NCBI GenBank assembly: GCA_948144175.1
Contig: CANXME010000213.1
Location: 1,798,001-1,862,000, forward strand
Source of the DNA: Closterium sp. NIES-65
Lineage: Eukaryota; Streptophyta; Zygnematophyceae; Desmidiales; Closteriaceae
Direction of reading: 5' to 3'
Length of the DNA stretch: 64,000 nucleotides
Below the pieces are notes generated by a model that was not told the origin of the DNA, did no database searches, and saw nothing but the letters and a program-made list of their open reading frames with translations. Both the position numbers and the translations under genes were made by a program. This document shows positions 54,666 through 63,665 of this stretch, in pieces (positions within the stretch are counted from its first letter, which is position 1; every line of letters starts with the position of its first letter).

Positions 54666-54948
54666 CGCTCCTCTTCTTTAAATAGAAGTGCAATGCAAGA
54701 GGAGACGAATTGACTAACAAAATTTACGAGTCGAGCAGAGAAGTAAAATATAAGGGGAAATTTCATAAGGGGGCGGGAGGATTAAAGGACAGAGAACGCA
54801 CCTGTTAATCAGAATGCCTCAGAAAACAACCCTCGTTGGCGCACCAACCCGCGCTCGCGCACCAAACAGCGCTCGCGCACCCACCCGAGCTCGCGCACCG
54901 ACCCGCCCTCGCGCACCAACTCGCGCTTGCGCTCGTGCACCTGTCGCC
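54666..54948. other. Spacer with short GC-rich repeats
   Basis: Non-repetitive to about 54830, then CGCGCACCAACCCG-type repeats. No gene seen. Confidence 0.5.
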
Positions 54949-55492
54949 AGAGGCGACGGCAGGGAGGAGGGAGAGGCGATGGCGGGGAGGAGGGAGAGGC
55001 GACGGCGGGAGGGAGGGAGAGGCGACGGCGGGGAGGAGTGAGAGGCGACGGCGGGGAGGAGGGAGAGGCGACGGCGGGGAGGAGGAGAGGCGACGGCGGG
55101 GAGGAGGGAGAGGCGACGGCGGGGAGGAGTGAGAGGCGACGGCGGAGATGAGGGAGAGGCGACGGCGGGGAGGGAAGGAGAGGCGACGGCGGGGAGGAGG
55201 GAGAGGCGACGGCGGAGATGAGGGAGAGGCGACGGCGGGGAGGGAAGGAGAGGCGACGGCGGGGAGGAGGAAGAGGCGACGGCGGAAAGGGAAGGAGAGG
55301 CGGCGGCGGGATGGGAGGGAGCAGCGTCGGCGGCTGGGAAGGAGGGAGGGGCGATGGCGGGATGGGAGGGAGCGGCAACGATGTCGTTTTACTTGGGGCG
55401 CCGGCTAGGAGGGAGAGAGACGCGATGGCGGGGTGGGAGGGAGCGCGACGGCGGGGTGAGAGGGAGAGGCGACGGAAGAGAGTAAGGGATAG
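54949..55492. repeat. GC-rich minisatellite, about 23-26-bp unit
   Basis: About 20 units of GAGGCGACGGCGGGGAGGAG with small length changes; a 70-bp higher-order block is duplicated (55144 and 55214). Open frames on both strands are artefacts. Confidence 0.9.
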
Positions 55493-56099
55493 CTAGACGG
55501 TAGGTAAGGCGCGAAAGAAGCAAGAAGCAAGAACCAAGAACCAAGAACCAAGAAGAGACGAGAGTCGAATTTGAGAAGACAGGTGTGACAGGAAAAAATA
55601 CACGATTGTATCATTACAAGATTGCCAAACGTTTTGAGCTGATTTGCTAAGGTAACTGTATTGTTAAAGCCCAAAACCTGAATTGTTCAACGGAAGTCAA
55701 CTGCAGGCAAAACTCTGGGGCGCGGCAGGCAAACTGTGCACATTTTGCCCTCTTTTTTTGTAATTCAGGTTTTGGGCTTTAAGATCTCACTCTGGCTATA
55801 TGATGTTCTTAAAATAAGACTGCAGCCGTAGAGCCACTCAAAACTCCTAAATAATCAGCAATGATTTCGTTTGTAACCTGGTTGGACTCGCCAAAAACGA
55901 GATTGAACATAAACTCGCATTTTTTAGAATGCACTCAATACGAGATACTACAGTCAAGACAGTGCCACGTGGTTCAGTGCGCTCCGAAAATCCTCCACGC
56001 AATTTGGCAGTCGACGCGCTGACGAAGCAGGAACAAGCAGTCAGAAACAGGAAGAGACAAAAAACAAAGCACAAAGCAAATACCCACTATAGTAGATTT
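55493..56099. other. Non-coding spacer containing a small inverted-repeat element
   Basis: AAGAACCAAGAACCAAG microrepeats near 55530, a fold-back element at 55664-55782 and otherwise unremarkable DNA up to the D LTR. No host gene recognised. Confidence 0.55.
55664..55782. mobile_element. Miniature inverted-repeat element (119 bp)
   Basis: A perfect 21-bp inverted repeat (55664-55684 and 55762-55782; outer end TTAAAGCCCAAAAC) encloses 77 bp. The ends can be read as TTAA or TA duplications, so the superfamily (piggyBac-like or mariner-like) is undetermined. Confidence 0.7.
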
Positions 56100-56209
56100 T
56101 GTCAAATGTTGTAGCCTGTAGTGAGGTTTGTCTTAGGGGGTACAGAAGTTAGGGTTTGTCATATGTACCCCAACCAACATCAATGCAACACTCATTCCTC
56201 ATTCTGACA
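56100..56209 (+). repeat. D 5' LTR
   Basis: 110 bp, TGTCAAATGTTG to CTCATTCTGACA. Very short for copia (usually 200-600 bp), similar in motifs to A1. Confidence 0.97.
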
Positions 56210-56994
56210 TGGTATCAGCTAGGTTAGGCTCCTGTGGGATCCCGTTCCTCCGTTCTCCGTTCGTACCTCCCGAGCCTGATCCTACCTCTCGTTCGTACCA
56301 GTTTCGTAGTTACCGCGCCTAGTACCGAGCCTAGCGTCATCTCCCCCGTCGCGTCACGCCTGTTCCCCCCCTGTCGCGTCACGCCCGTTCCCCCTGTCAC
56401 GTCGCGCCCGTTCCCCCCGTCGCGTCGCGCCCGTTCCCCCCGTCGCGTCGCGCCCGTTCCCCCTGTCGCGTCGCGCCCGTTCCCCCCCGTCGCGTCGCGC
56501 CCGTTCCCCCCGTCGCGTCGCGCCTGCCTGTTACCCCCCCCCCGTCCCGTCGCCCTGTCCCGTCGCGTCGCCCTGTCCCGTCGCCCTGTCCCGTCGCCCT
56601 GTCCCGTCGCGTCGCCCTGTCCCGTCGCGTCGCCCTGCCCTGTCCCGTCGCGTCGCCCTGCCCTGTCCCGTCGCCCTGTCCCGTCGCGTCGCCCTACCCC
56701 GTCGCGTCGCCCTGCCCTGTCCCGTCGCCCTGCTCCGTCGCGCCGCCCTGCCCCGTCGCGTCGCCCTGTCCCGTCGCGTCGCCCTGCCCCGTCGCGTCGC
56801 CCTGACCTTTCCCCCGTCGCGTCGCCCTCCCTAGGCCCTGGCCTGTCGCCCTTCCTAGGCCCTGGCCCGTCGCCCTACCCTAGGCCCTGGCCCGTTGCCC
56901 TACCCTACGTCTTGGCCCGTCGTCCTAGCCCACTCTTCCGCTGCGACTGAGTCCTCTTCCCCCCCCGGTTGTTACTCGCCTGTTCGTTCTCACT
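56210..56994 (+). other. D leader: primer site and GC-rich repeats
   Basis: TGGTATCAGCTAGGTT begins at 56210, flush with the LTR; the first 9 nt match the initiator-Met site. From 56395 to 56830 the leader is tandem GTCGCGTCGCGCCCGTTCCC and CCCTGTCCCGTCGCGTCG units. The open frame through the repeats starts with GTG and has no homologue, so it is not called. The 785-nt leader precedes the gag ATG at 56995. Confidence 0.82.
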
Positions 56995-59900
56995 ATGGCG
57001 ACTCCGCGAGTTCTTCGTTTCGACGCCGACGGTAGACCCCTTGACTTTTCCGTCTGGCTTCTTCGCGCTCGTCGTCTGTTAGAGAGTCAGGTCCAGGGGG
57101 GCGAGACCCTCTGGTCACACGCTACTGGTGACCTCCCCGAGCCCCCCGAGCCTACAGCTTTAGGCCCTGCTCCTGACGATGCTGCTACGGCTCGCTTTGC
57201 CCGTCAGCGCGCTGACCGGACGGCTTGGACGTCGCGTGACGCTGCGGCCTGCATCGCACTCAGCAGCCTCCTCCCTGAGTCCGAGGAGGTCCACTTTACT
57301 CAGGTTCGCACCGCTGCTGCGTACCTCACTGCGATTAAGGCCCGCTACTCTACTCCCGCTACTGTCTCTCTCGGCCGTCTTTTCCTCCCGTTCCTGTTTC
57401 CTGATCTTGCCTCGTTTGAGCGCTCTGCTGACTTGATCGCTCACCTCCGCTCGCTTGACGCTAGTTACCGCGCTGCTTGCACTGAGGCACAGCTTGCACT
57501 GCTTCCTCCCCCCATGGCGATTACTGTCTATTTCATCGCCACTAGCCTCCCTGACCGCCTTGCCTCCGTTCGTGACGCGCTTCTGCTGAAGCACCCTAGT
57601 GAGCTGACTATCGAGGTCCTTGAGTCTGCACTCAAGGATGTCGAGAGCAACCTTCGTTCGGTAGCTGCCGCCTCTGGTACTGTATCCCCCCCACTCTTCC
57701 ACGGGTGCACAGTCCCGCAGTTACCCACCTTCACTGCCTCTCTTGCCACTGCCGCTACTGACGCGACTGCGGCTGCTGTTACGACTGCGTCGCGGTCCCG
57801 CGGCAGGGGGGGCAAGAAAGGTGGTTCCGGTGGAGGTGGAGGCGGAGGTAGCGGAGGTAGTGGGGGTGCTGTTGCGACTGGCGGTGGTGGGAGTGCAGCG
57901 TCTGGAGAGACCCCTCGTGCAGCGGCCGGTGACTCCACTGCACCTGCTGGTGGCAGCGACCCTCGAGCTCGTCAGTCGCCTCCTGTACTGTCGGCCCCGC
58001 TAGGTGGAGCAGCGGCGTGGTACCAGGCTCAGCGTCAGCAGCACCTTCAGCAGCAGCAGCAGCCCCTTTCCTCCCAGCAGCCTCAGCAGCAGCAGCGTCA
58101 GCAGCTGGCTCCGGGGTCGGGGCTGCGTCAGCCCCAGCGCGGTGCTGCTTACCCTCCCTGCCCCTACCAGGTTCAGACAGGTCCTCGTCGGGGCCACCCT
58201 TGTGGCCGCTTTCACCCCCCTGGTCAGTGCTTTGCTCAGCTCACTGACACGGTCCGGTTGACCTACGGGGTTGGCGGTCCTGCTCCTGACTGGCTTCCTC
58301 TGGTTCAGCGCTACGGCTCCGCTCTGTGGGGCATGTCTGCTGAGCAGTTAGTTGATCTGATTAGTGCTCCTCATGCTATGTATGCTGTTGTTGACTCTAG
58401 TGTTTCTGACTCTGTTTACTCTGGTGTTGTTAGCTTAGGTGCTAGTCTTGCTGAGTTGCCTGTTGCTAGTGTAGGTACTTGTGTAGACTCTAGACCAGCG
58501 ACTACCTCAGAGGACGCTTCGCTGTCGTTCACACTGGACTCTGGAGCCTCCCACTGCTTCTTTCGGGACAGCACGACACTTACACCACTTCCTGCGCCTG
58601 TTTCTGTAGCGTTGGCTGATCCCACTACGGGACCAGTCACTGCACGTCACACTACCACTTTACCGTGTCCTGCTGCTCCCTCCGGGTCTCTCACTGGGTT
58701 TCACGTCCCCTCGTTCTCCCGGAACTTGGTGGGCGTGCGACCCCTCGTGAGCCAGCACGTGGGTGTGTGGTTTGAGCCTTCTGGAGAGACTGCGGTGTGT
58801 GTTGACGGAGACTCTTACCAGCCTCTTGCTACCTTTACTGCTGAGCCGGGCTCGGGTCTCTACACTCTTCACACTGGCCCGCGTGCGCCGCAGCAGCAGC
58901 CGCAGCAGCAGCAGCAGCAGCCGCAGCCGCAGCAGCAGCAGCAGCAGCAGCACCAGCGGCCGCACCAGCAGCCCCCCCTACTGCCACTGCCCCCGGTTCC
59001 CCCCCCCGTTCGGGTCCCCGCGTCTCACCAGGTTGCTACGTCCCCCCAGGTGTCTGTGTCGTGTCAGGTTCCTCCGTCTGTTCCAGTCGCTGCGTCGTGC
59101 TCCTGCCGGTCGCTTGCCCACCCCACCGTTCTGTGGCACCACCGGATGGGGCACCCGTCCCTTCCACGTCTGCGCGCTATGTCTAGTCAGCGTCTTGTCC
59201 TAGGCCTCCCACGTGTCTTGCCGTCGCTGCCGCCTTCGCCTGCGCCGCCGTGTCGTCCCTGCGTCGAGGGTAGGCTGCGCGCCACCCCTCACTCCTCCTC
59301 CCTTCGTCCGGCCACCGAGCCTTTTGAGACGCTTCACTTGGACGTCTGGGGCCCAGCCCCTCGTCTAGGCCCTGAGCGTGAGCGTTACTTTCTGGTGGTC
59401 GTTGACGACTTCTCCCGCTACACCACAGTGTTCCCTCTGGCGAAGAAGTCTGAGGTGACTTCTACGCTGATCAGGTGGTTGCTCACCACCGAGGACACTC
59501 GTGGTCGTCGTGTCAGCTGTCTCCACTCCGACCGTGGGGGTGAGTTTCGCTCCGGCATTCTCGCTGGATTCTGTCGCGAGCAGGGCATTCGTCAGTCCTG
59601 GACGCTTCCAGAGTCCCCACAGCAGAATGGGGTTGCTGAGCGCCGCATAGGCCTGGTCATGGAGATCGCCCGCACCTCCCTGACTCACGCCTGTGCCCCC
59701 CATTTTCTGTGGCCCTACGCGGTCAGGTACGCCGCGCACCAGCTGAACCTCTGGCCACGTGTCTCTCGACCAGAGGTTTCACCGACCAGTCTTTGGACAG
59801 GGTTCCCTGGTGTTGCGTCGCGGTTTCGTGTCTGGGGGTGCTTGGCTCTTGTCCGCGACACCTCCGCGGACAAGCTCTCGCCTCGTGCCGTCCCCTGTGT

Positions 59901-62900
59901 CTTCCTTGGTTTCCCTGAGGACTCCTCTGACTTCACCTTTTACCACCCTCCCTCTCACCGGTTCTTTGACTCCCGTGACGTCCGTTTCGAGGAGTCCACT
60001 CCGTACTACGTCAGGTACCCCAGTCGAGGTCTCCCGGTTCCTCCTCCCCCCCTCTTCCTGACTGCCGTTCCCCCTCCTGCTCCCCCGGTACAGCCTCCCC
60101 CCCCTGGTCCAGCCCCGTCAGGTGTGTCCCAGGCTACCCCTCCTCCTTCGGTAGCCCCTCCGGTACAGCCTCCCTCCCCACAGTCCTCCTCGCAGCGTGC
60201 CGCTGGTGCTAGCTCTCGAGAGGTTGGTGCGACGCCTGTTCCTGTACCGGTTTCTGGTTCTGGGGGTGCTGGAGTTAGAGCTGGAGTTGGAGCTGGAGTT
60301 GGAGCTGGAGTTGGCACTGGAGTTTCTGGTTCTGGGGGTGCTGGAGTTGGAGCTGGGGTTGGAGCTGGAGTTTCTGGTTCTGGAGTTGGAGCTGACCAGG
60401 TGGGTGCAGAGGACGCTTGTCGTCCGGGAGCTGGTGCTTGCCGCGCGGACACTGGGGGTGCTGCGTCTGGGGGTGAGGGTGCGCCTCCTTTGGGTTCAGG
60501 TGAGCCTGGGTCTGGAGCTGGTGTTAGTGCAGCCTCTGGGGGTGGTGAGCCTAGTTCTTCTGGAGTGGACTCTGGAGCTGCCGCTGCTTCGGACACTACT
60601 CCGCCCCCCCACCCCTACCCGACTAGGCACCAGGCTCGTGTTCGCCGTGCCCGTGACGATCAGCTGGCGTTGGAGAGAGAGGAGAGGGAGTTACAGCGGC
60701 TGGAGGAGCAGCAGCAGCAGCTGGACCCGCAGGAGCAGCAGTCCCAGCAGCAGCCGCATCCGCAGCAGCAGCAGTCGCAGCCGCAGCAGCAGCAGCCACT
60801 TCCTCCTCCTGTCTCGGGTCTTCGGATCCTTGGTCTCCCCTCCCCTTCTCCTCCCTCCTCCGCCTCTCCTCCTGTCTACGGTCCCACGTTTCCTCCTCCT
60901 GACTCCTCCCCCGCTGTTTTCCCCAGTTCTCCGCCCTTGTCCTCTTCTCCTCCGTCTCGTTCTTGGGCTACTCGTCGCTCCCCTCGTGCTCGTCCCTCGT
61001 CTCCTGTTCCCTTCACTGACCTTCGTACTGCCTTCCTTCTTTCTAGTCCACCTCGTCCGTCTCAGTCTGTGCTTCCGTCTCCTCCTGAGTCGGCCCTCAC
61101 TGTGTCGCTCCCTACTCCTGTCACTGACTACTACCGCACGTACCGTCCTGTTCTCTCTCGTGTTCTCGCCTCTCTTGTTACTCACCCTCGTGCCTCTGTG
61201 TCCTCTGTGTCCGCTCTTACTGCCGCAGTTACTGACTTTGCCTCTACCCGCCGCCTTGACTACGCCACCACGCTTGTGGCTGCTCCTCCTACCAGTCCTC
61301 TGGCCGTCGGGGGTGTGTCTGCCCTTGGCCGTGACGCCCTAGAGGACAGGCAGTTTGAGCTAGAGTTCCTGGCGGCCGCTTCCCCTCATCTCTGTGCCAT
61401 GCTCCTCGCCCCTGAGGGTGACCCCGACGCCCTTGACATTCCGACTCCTCGCACTTACGCTGAGGCAGTGTCAGGGCCTTGGGCCTCTCAGTGGAGAGCT
61501 GCCATGGACGCAGAGATGGCCTCCTACAGATCCACAGGCACCTACGTCGATGAGGTTCCCCCCCCGGGGGCGAACGTAGTCGACGGCATGTGGATCTACA
61601 GGGTGAAGCGGCCACCGGGATCTCCCCCGGTCTTCAAGGCGCGCTACGTGGCTAGAGGTTTCAGTCAGCGCGAGGGAGTTGACTTCTTTCAGACCTTCGC
61701 ACCTACCCCGAAGATGACCACTCTTCGGGTGTTACTACACGTAGCAGCACAGAGAGACTACGAGTTACACTCTCTTGACTTCTCCACTGCTTTCCTTCAG
61801 GGCAGCCTACACGAGGAGGTCTGGTTGCGTCGTCCCTCGGCCTTCACTGGCACCTTCCCTCCTGGGACCCAGTGGAGGCTGAGGCGACCTGTTTACGGTC
61901 TTCGCCAGGCCCCTCGTGAGTGGCACGACACTCTGCGTTCTACCCTCTCTGACCTTGGGTTCCAGCCGTCTTCTGCCGACCCGTCGCTGTTCGTTCGTCG
62001 TGGCTCCACACCGTTCTTTGTTCTGGTTTACGTCGACGACCTCGTTTTCGCCACTCCGGACAGGGTTGCTTTGGCAGACGTGAAGTCCGAACTGCAGAAG
62101 AGACACACGTGCACTGATCTTGGTGAACTGCGCCACTACCTTGGCCTGCAGATCACCAGGGACAGAGCCGCTCGCACCATTACACTCTCACAGTCACACA
62201 TGGTGCAGCAGGTCCTTCAGCGGTTCGGGCTTCAGCACTCCACCGTACAGCGCACACCTCTAGCTGTTGACCACAGACTCACTGGTCCCTTTCCTGACGA
62301 GCCGTTTGAGCCTAGTGGTCCCTACGCAGAGCTTGTGGGTTGCCTCATGTACCTGATGACTTGTACTCGCCCGGACCTCGCCTTCCCTCTCAGCATCCTT
62401 GCGCGCTTTGTTGCGCCAGGGAGACACCGTCCTGTTCACTGGACGGCAGCTGTGAGGGTGGCGAAGTACCTAGCGACTACATCAGGCGTGGGGCTAGTTC
62501 TTGGAGGGCAGCAGTCTGTCGTACTCACTGGTCACTGTGACTCCTCTTACGCTGACGACGCTGAGACTCACAGGTCTACTCAGGGGTACTGTTTCAGTCT
62601 GGGTTCTGGAGCTGTTTCCTGGCGTTCCACGCGCTCCTCTTCTGTCTCGACCTCTACAGCTGAGGCTGAGATTTACGCTGGTGCCATGGCGGCACAGGAG
62701 TTGCGGTGGTTGACCTTCTTGCTCACTGACCTTGGTGAGCGGCCGAGCTCTGCACCGACCTTGTTTACTGACAACAAGGCGTCGATCCTCCTCTATCGTG
62801 AGCCGCGACTGGAGAGCAGAGTGAAGCACATTCACATCAGGTACTTTCTTCTGCGAGAGTTGCAGAGGCGTGGACAGGCTCGCTTCGAGTTCGTAGAGTC

Positions 62901-63006
62901 CGAGGCCAACACTGCAGACATCTTCACCAAGGCGCTTCCGCCTTGTGACCACCAGAGGTGTTGTGTGCAGTTAGGCCTTGTTGACACAGGTTCTAGTCAT
63001 GCGTAG
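56995..63006 (+). CDS. D gag-pol polyprotein, 2003 aa, copia type
   Basis: A single frame encoding all retrotransposition proteins. Gag (1 to about 260) begins MATPRVLRFDADGRPLDFSV. Then a Gly-rich tract (about 265-305), a Gln-rich tract and an atypical zinc motif C389-X13-C403-X3-H407-X4-C412. Protease: LDSGAS with D515. Integrase: HHCC (H715, H720, C753, C756) and core D783, D846, E882 (D-X35-E). A long Pro/Gly/Gln-rich linker (about 1020-1420) contains VGAGVGAG repeats. RT: VYVDD with D1681 and D1682. RNase H: D1849, E1890/E1892, D1926; tail ADIFTKALPP. All catalytic residues are present. How Gag is made in excess without a frameshift is not evident. Start chosen by conservation with A1 and A2. 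Confidence 0.95.
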   Translation: MATPRVLRFDADGRPLDFSVWLLRARRLLESQVQGGETLWSHATGDLPEPPEPTALGPAPDDAATARFARQRADRTAWTSRDAAACIALSSLLPESEEVHFTQVRTAAAYLTAIKARYSTPATVSLGRLFLPFLFPDLASFERSADLIAHLRSLDASYRAACTEAQLALLPPPMAITVYFIATSLPDRLASVRDALLLKHPSELTIEVLESALKDVESNLRSVAAASGTVSPPLFHGCTVPQLPTFTASLATAATDATAAAVTTASRSRGRGGKKGGSGGGGGGGSGGSGGAVATGGGGSAASGETPRAAAGDSTAPAGGSDPRARQSPPVLSAPLGGAAAWYQAQRQQHLQQQQQPLSSQQPQQQQRQQLAPGSGLRQPQRGAAYPPCPYQVQTGPRRGHPCGRFHPPGQCFAQLTDTVRLTYGVGGPAPDWLPLVQRYGSALWGMSAEQLVDLISAPHAMYAVVDSSVSDSVYSGVVSLGASLAELPVASVGTCVDSRPATTSEDASLSFTLDSGASHCFFRDSTTLTPLPAPVSVALADPTTGPVTARHTTTLPCPAAPSGSLTGFHVPSFSRNLVGVRPLVSQHVGVWFEPSGETAVCVDGDSYQPLATFTAEPGSGLYTLHTGPRAPQQQPQQQQQQPQPQQQQQQQHQRPHQQPPLLPLPPVPPPVRVPASHQVATSPQVSVSCQVPPSVPVAASCSCRSLAHPTVLWHHRMGHPSLPRLRAMSSQRLVLGLPRVLPSLPPSPAPPCRPCVEGRLRATPHSSSLRPATEPFETLHLDVWGPAPRLGPERERYFLVVVDDFSRYTTVFPLAKKSEVTSTLIRWLLTTEDTRGRRVSCLHSDRGGEFRSGILAGFCREQGIRQSWTLPESPQQNGVAERRIGLVMEIARTSLTHACAPHFLWPYAVRYAAHQLNLWPRVSRPEVSPTSLWTGFPGVASRFRVWGCLALVRDTSADKLSPRAVPCVFLGFPEDSSDFTFYHPPSHRFFDSRDVRFEESTPYYVRYPSRGLPVPPPPLFLTAVPPPAPPVQPPPPGPAPSGVSQATPPPSVAPPVQPPSPQSSSQRAAGASSREVGATPVPVPVSGSGGAGVRAGVGAGVGAGVGTGVSGSGGAGVGAGVGAGVSGSGVGADQVGAEDACRPGAGACRADTGGAASGGEGAPPLGSGEPGSGAGVSAASGGGEPSSSGVDSGAAAASDTTPPPHPYPTRHQARVRRARDDQLALEREERELQRLEEQQQQLDPQEQQSQQQPHPQQQQSQPQQQQPLPPPVSGLRILGLPSPSPPSSASPPVYGPTFPPPDSSPAVFPSSPPLSSSPPSRSWATRRSPRARPSSPVPFTDLRTAFLLSSPPRPSQSVLPSPPESALTVSLPTPVTDYYRTYRPVLSRVLASLVTHPRASVSSVSALTAAVTDFASTRRLDYATTLVAAPPTSPLAVGGVSALGRDALEDRQFELEFLAAASPHLCAMLLAPEGDPDALDIPTPRTYAEAVSGPWASQWRAAMDAEMASYRSTGTYVDEVPPPGANVVDGMWIYRVKRPPGSPPVFKARYVARGFSQREGVDFFQTFAPTPKMTTLRVLLHVAAQRDYELHSLDFSTAFLQGSLHEEVWLRRPSAFTGTFPPGTQWRLRRPVYGLRQAPREWHDTLRSTLSDLGFQPSSADPSLFVRRGSTPFFVLVYVDDLVFATPDRVALADVKSELQKRHTCTDLGELRHYLGLQITRDRAARTITLSQSHMVQQVLQRFGLQHSTVQRTPLAVDHRLTGPFPDEPFEPSGPYAELVGCLMYLMTCTRPDLAFPLSILARFVAPGRHRPVHWTAAVRVAKYLATTSGVGLVLGGQQSVVLTGHCDSSYADDAETHRSTQGYCFSLGSGAVSWRSTRSSSVSTSTAEAEIYAGAMAAQELRWLTFLLTDLGERPSSAPTLFTDNKASILLYREPRLESRVKHIHIRYFLLRELQRRGQARFEFVESEANTADIFTKALPPCDHQRCCVQLGLVDTGSSHA

Positions 63007-63209
63007 ACTTGAGTTTATTGCCTGCTTCGTCTGTACATTTACTATATATACTTGTGATCTCTTGGACTGGCCTTGTGGCCACTGTTGCTTGTGCTCAGAG
63101 TGTGTGGTGACGTTGTGATCCACCCTGAGCTTTGTTTTCTTTTGGACTGGTCTTGTGACCGTACTCTTTTTGTTTTTGCTAGACACCCCTCACTTAGGCT
63201 ATGGGGGTG
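63007..63209 (+). other. D 3' untranslated region: twin hairpins, conserved block, purine tract
   Basis: GGCC-TTGT-GGCC near 63071 and GGTC-TTGT-GACC near 63155 flank the conserved block 63091-63132 (GTGCTCAGAG, GTGTGGTGAC, TTGTGATCCACCC, GAGCTT). The purine tract ATGGGGGTG (63201-63209) abuts the 3' LTR. Confidence 0.85.
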
Positions 63210-63319
63210 TGTCAAATGTTGTAGCCTGTAGTGAGGTTTGTCTTAGGGGGTACAGAAGTTAGGGTTTGTCATATGTACCCCAACCAACATCAATGCAACA
63301 CTCATTCCTCATTCTGACA
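63210..63319 (+). repeat. D 3' LTR
   Basis: 110 bp, identical by eye to the 5' LTR; followed by TSD GATTT. Confidence 0.97.
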
Positions 63320-63324
63320 GATTT

Positions 63325-63665
63325 GTATGTGCAGTAAAAAAAAGATGAATAATAAAATCATTGTCTGTTATAAACACAAAATAATATTGAATTTCCAAAA
63401 ACGTTCTTTGTTGATACATGAAGTATCTCAAGATTAAAAAAACTAAATATGGGCTATATTTTTGTTAAAAAAATATCAATCTTATCCCATTTAACCAAGT
63501 AAAACGAACGTTATAGTTTGCTTTACATGAGTAAAATATAATATGTTCCATCATTATGTTTCTTATACAAAGATACAACTCTACGCAACCCATCCGACGT
63601 AAATGTCGAATCTTGTTTGAACAGAAATCATCTCGACAGCGCATCACAACATGAAATACGAAGGA
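63325..63665. other. AT-rich spacer
   Basis: AT-rich, with A-runs and TATA stretches; no gene recognised. Its base composition contrasts strongly with the element-filled rest of the window and may represent host background. Confidence 0.55.

Larger units (their letters stand above)
56100..63319 (+). mobile_element. Copia LTR retrotransposon D, intact and recent (7220 bp)
   Basis: 110-bp LTRs (56100-56209 and 63210-63319) appear identical. The TSD GATTT is perfect (56095-56099 and 63320-63324). A primer site, a repetitive leader, one uninterrupted gag-pol frame, a structured 3' block and a purine tract are all present. It is the only copia in the window with no visible inactivating change and is a candidate autonomous partner for F and perhaps E and the TRIM. 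Confidence 0.97.

Noticed and set aside
51687-54681. Frames of 624 and 652 codons rich in Ser/His/Ala/Leu
   Set aside because: They lie entirely in the CTCTCACGCG array, where stop codons cannot arise in the forward frames; no domain, no start context.
52140-55500. CRISPR array
   Set aside because: Repeats are direct, degenerate and without unique spacers, in a eukaryotic transposon landscape.
56234-56950. 238-codon frame upstream of D gag
   Set aside because: Starts with GTG inside the leader and consists of Pro/Ser/Arg repeats; no counterpart in A1 or A2.
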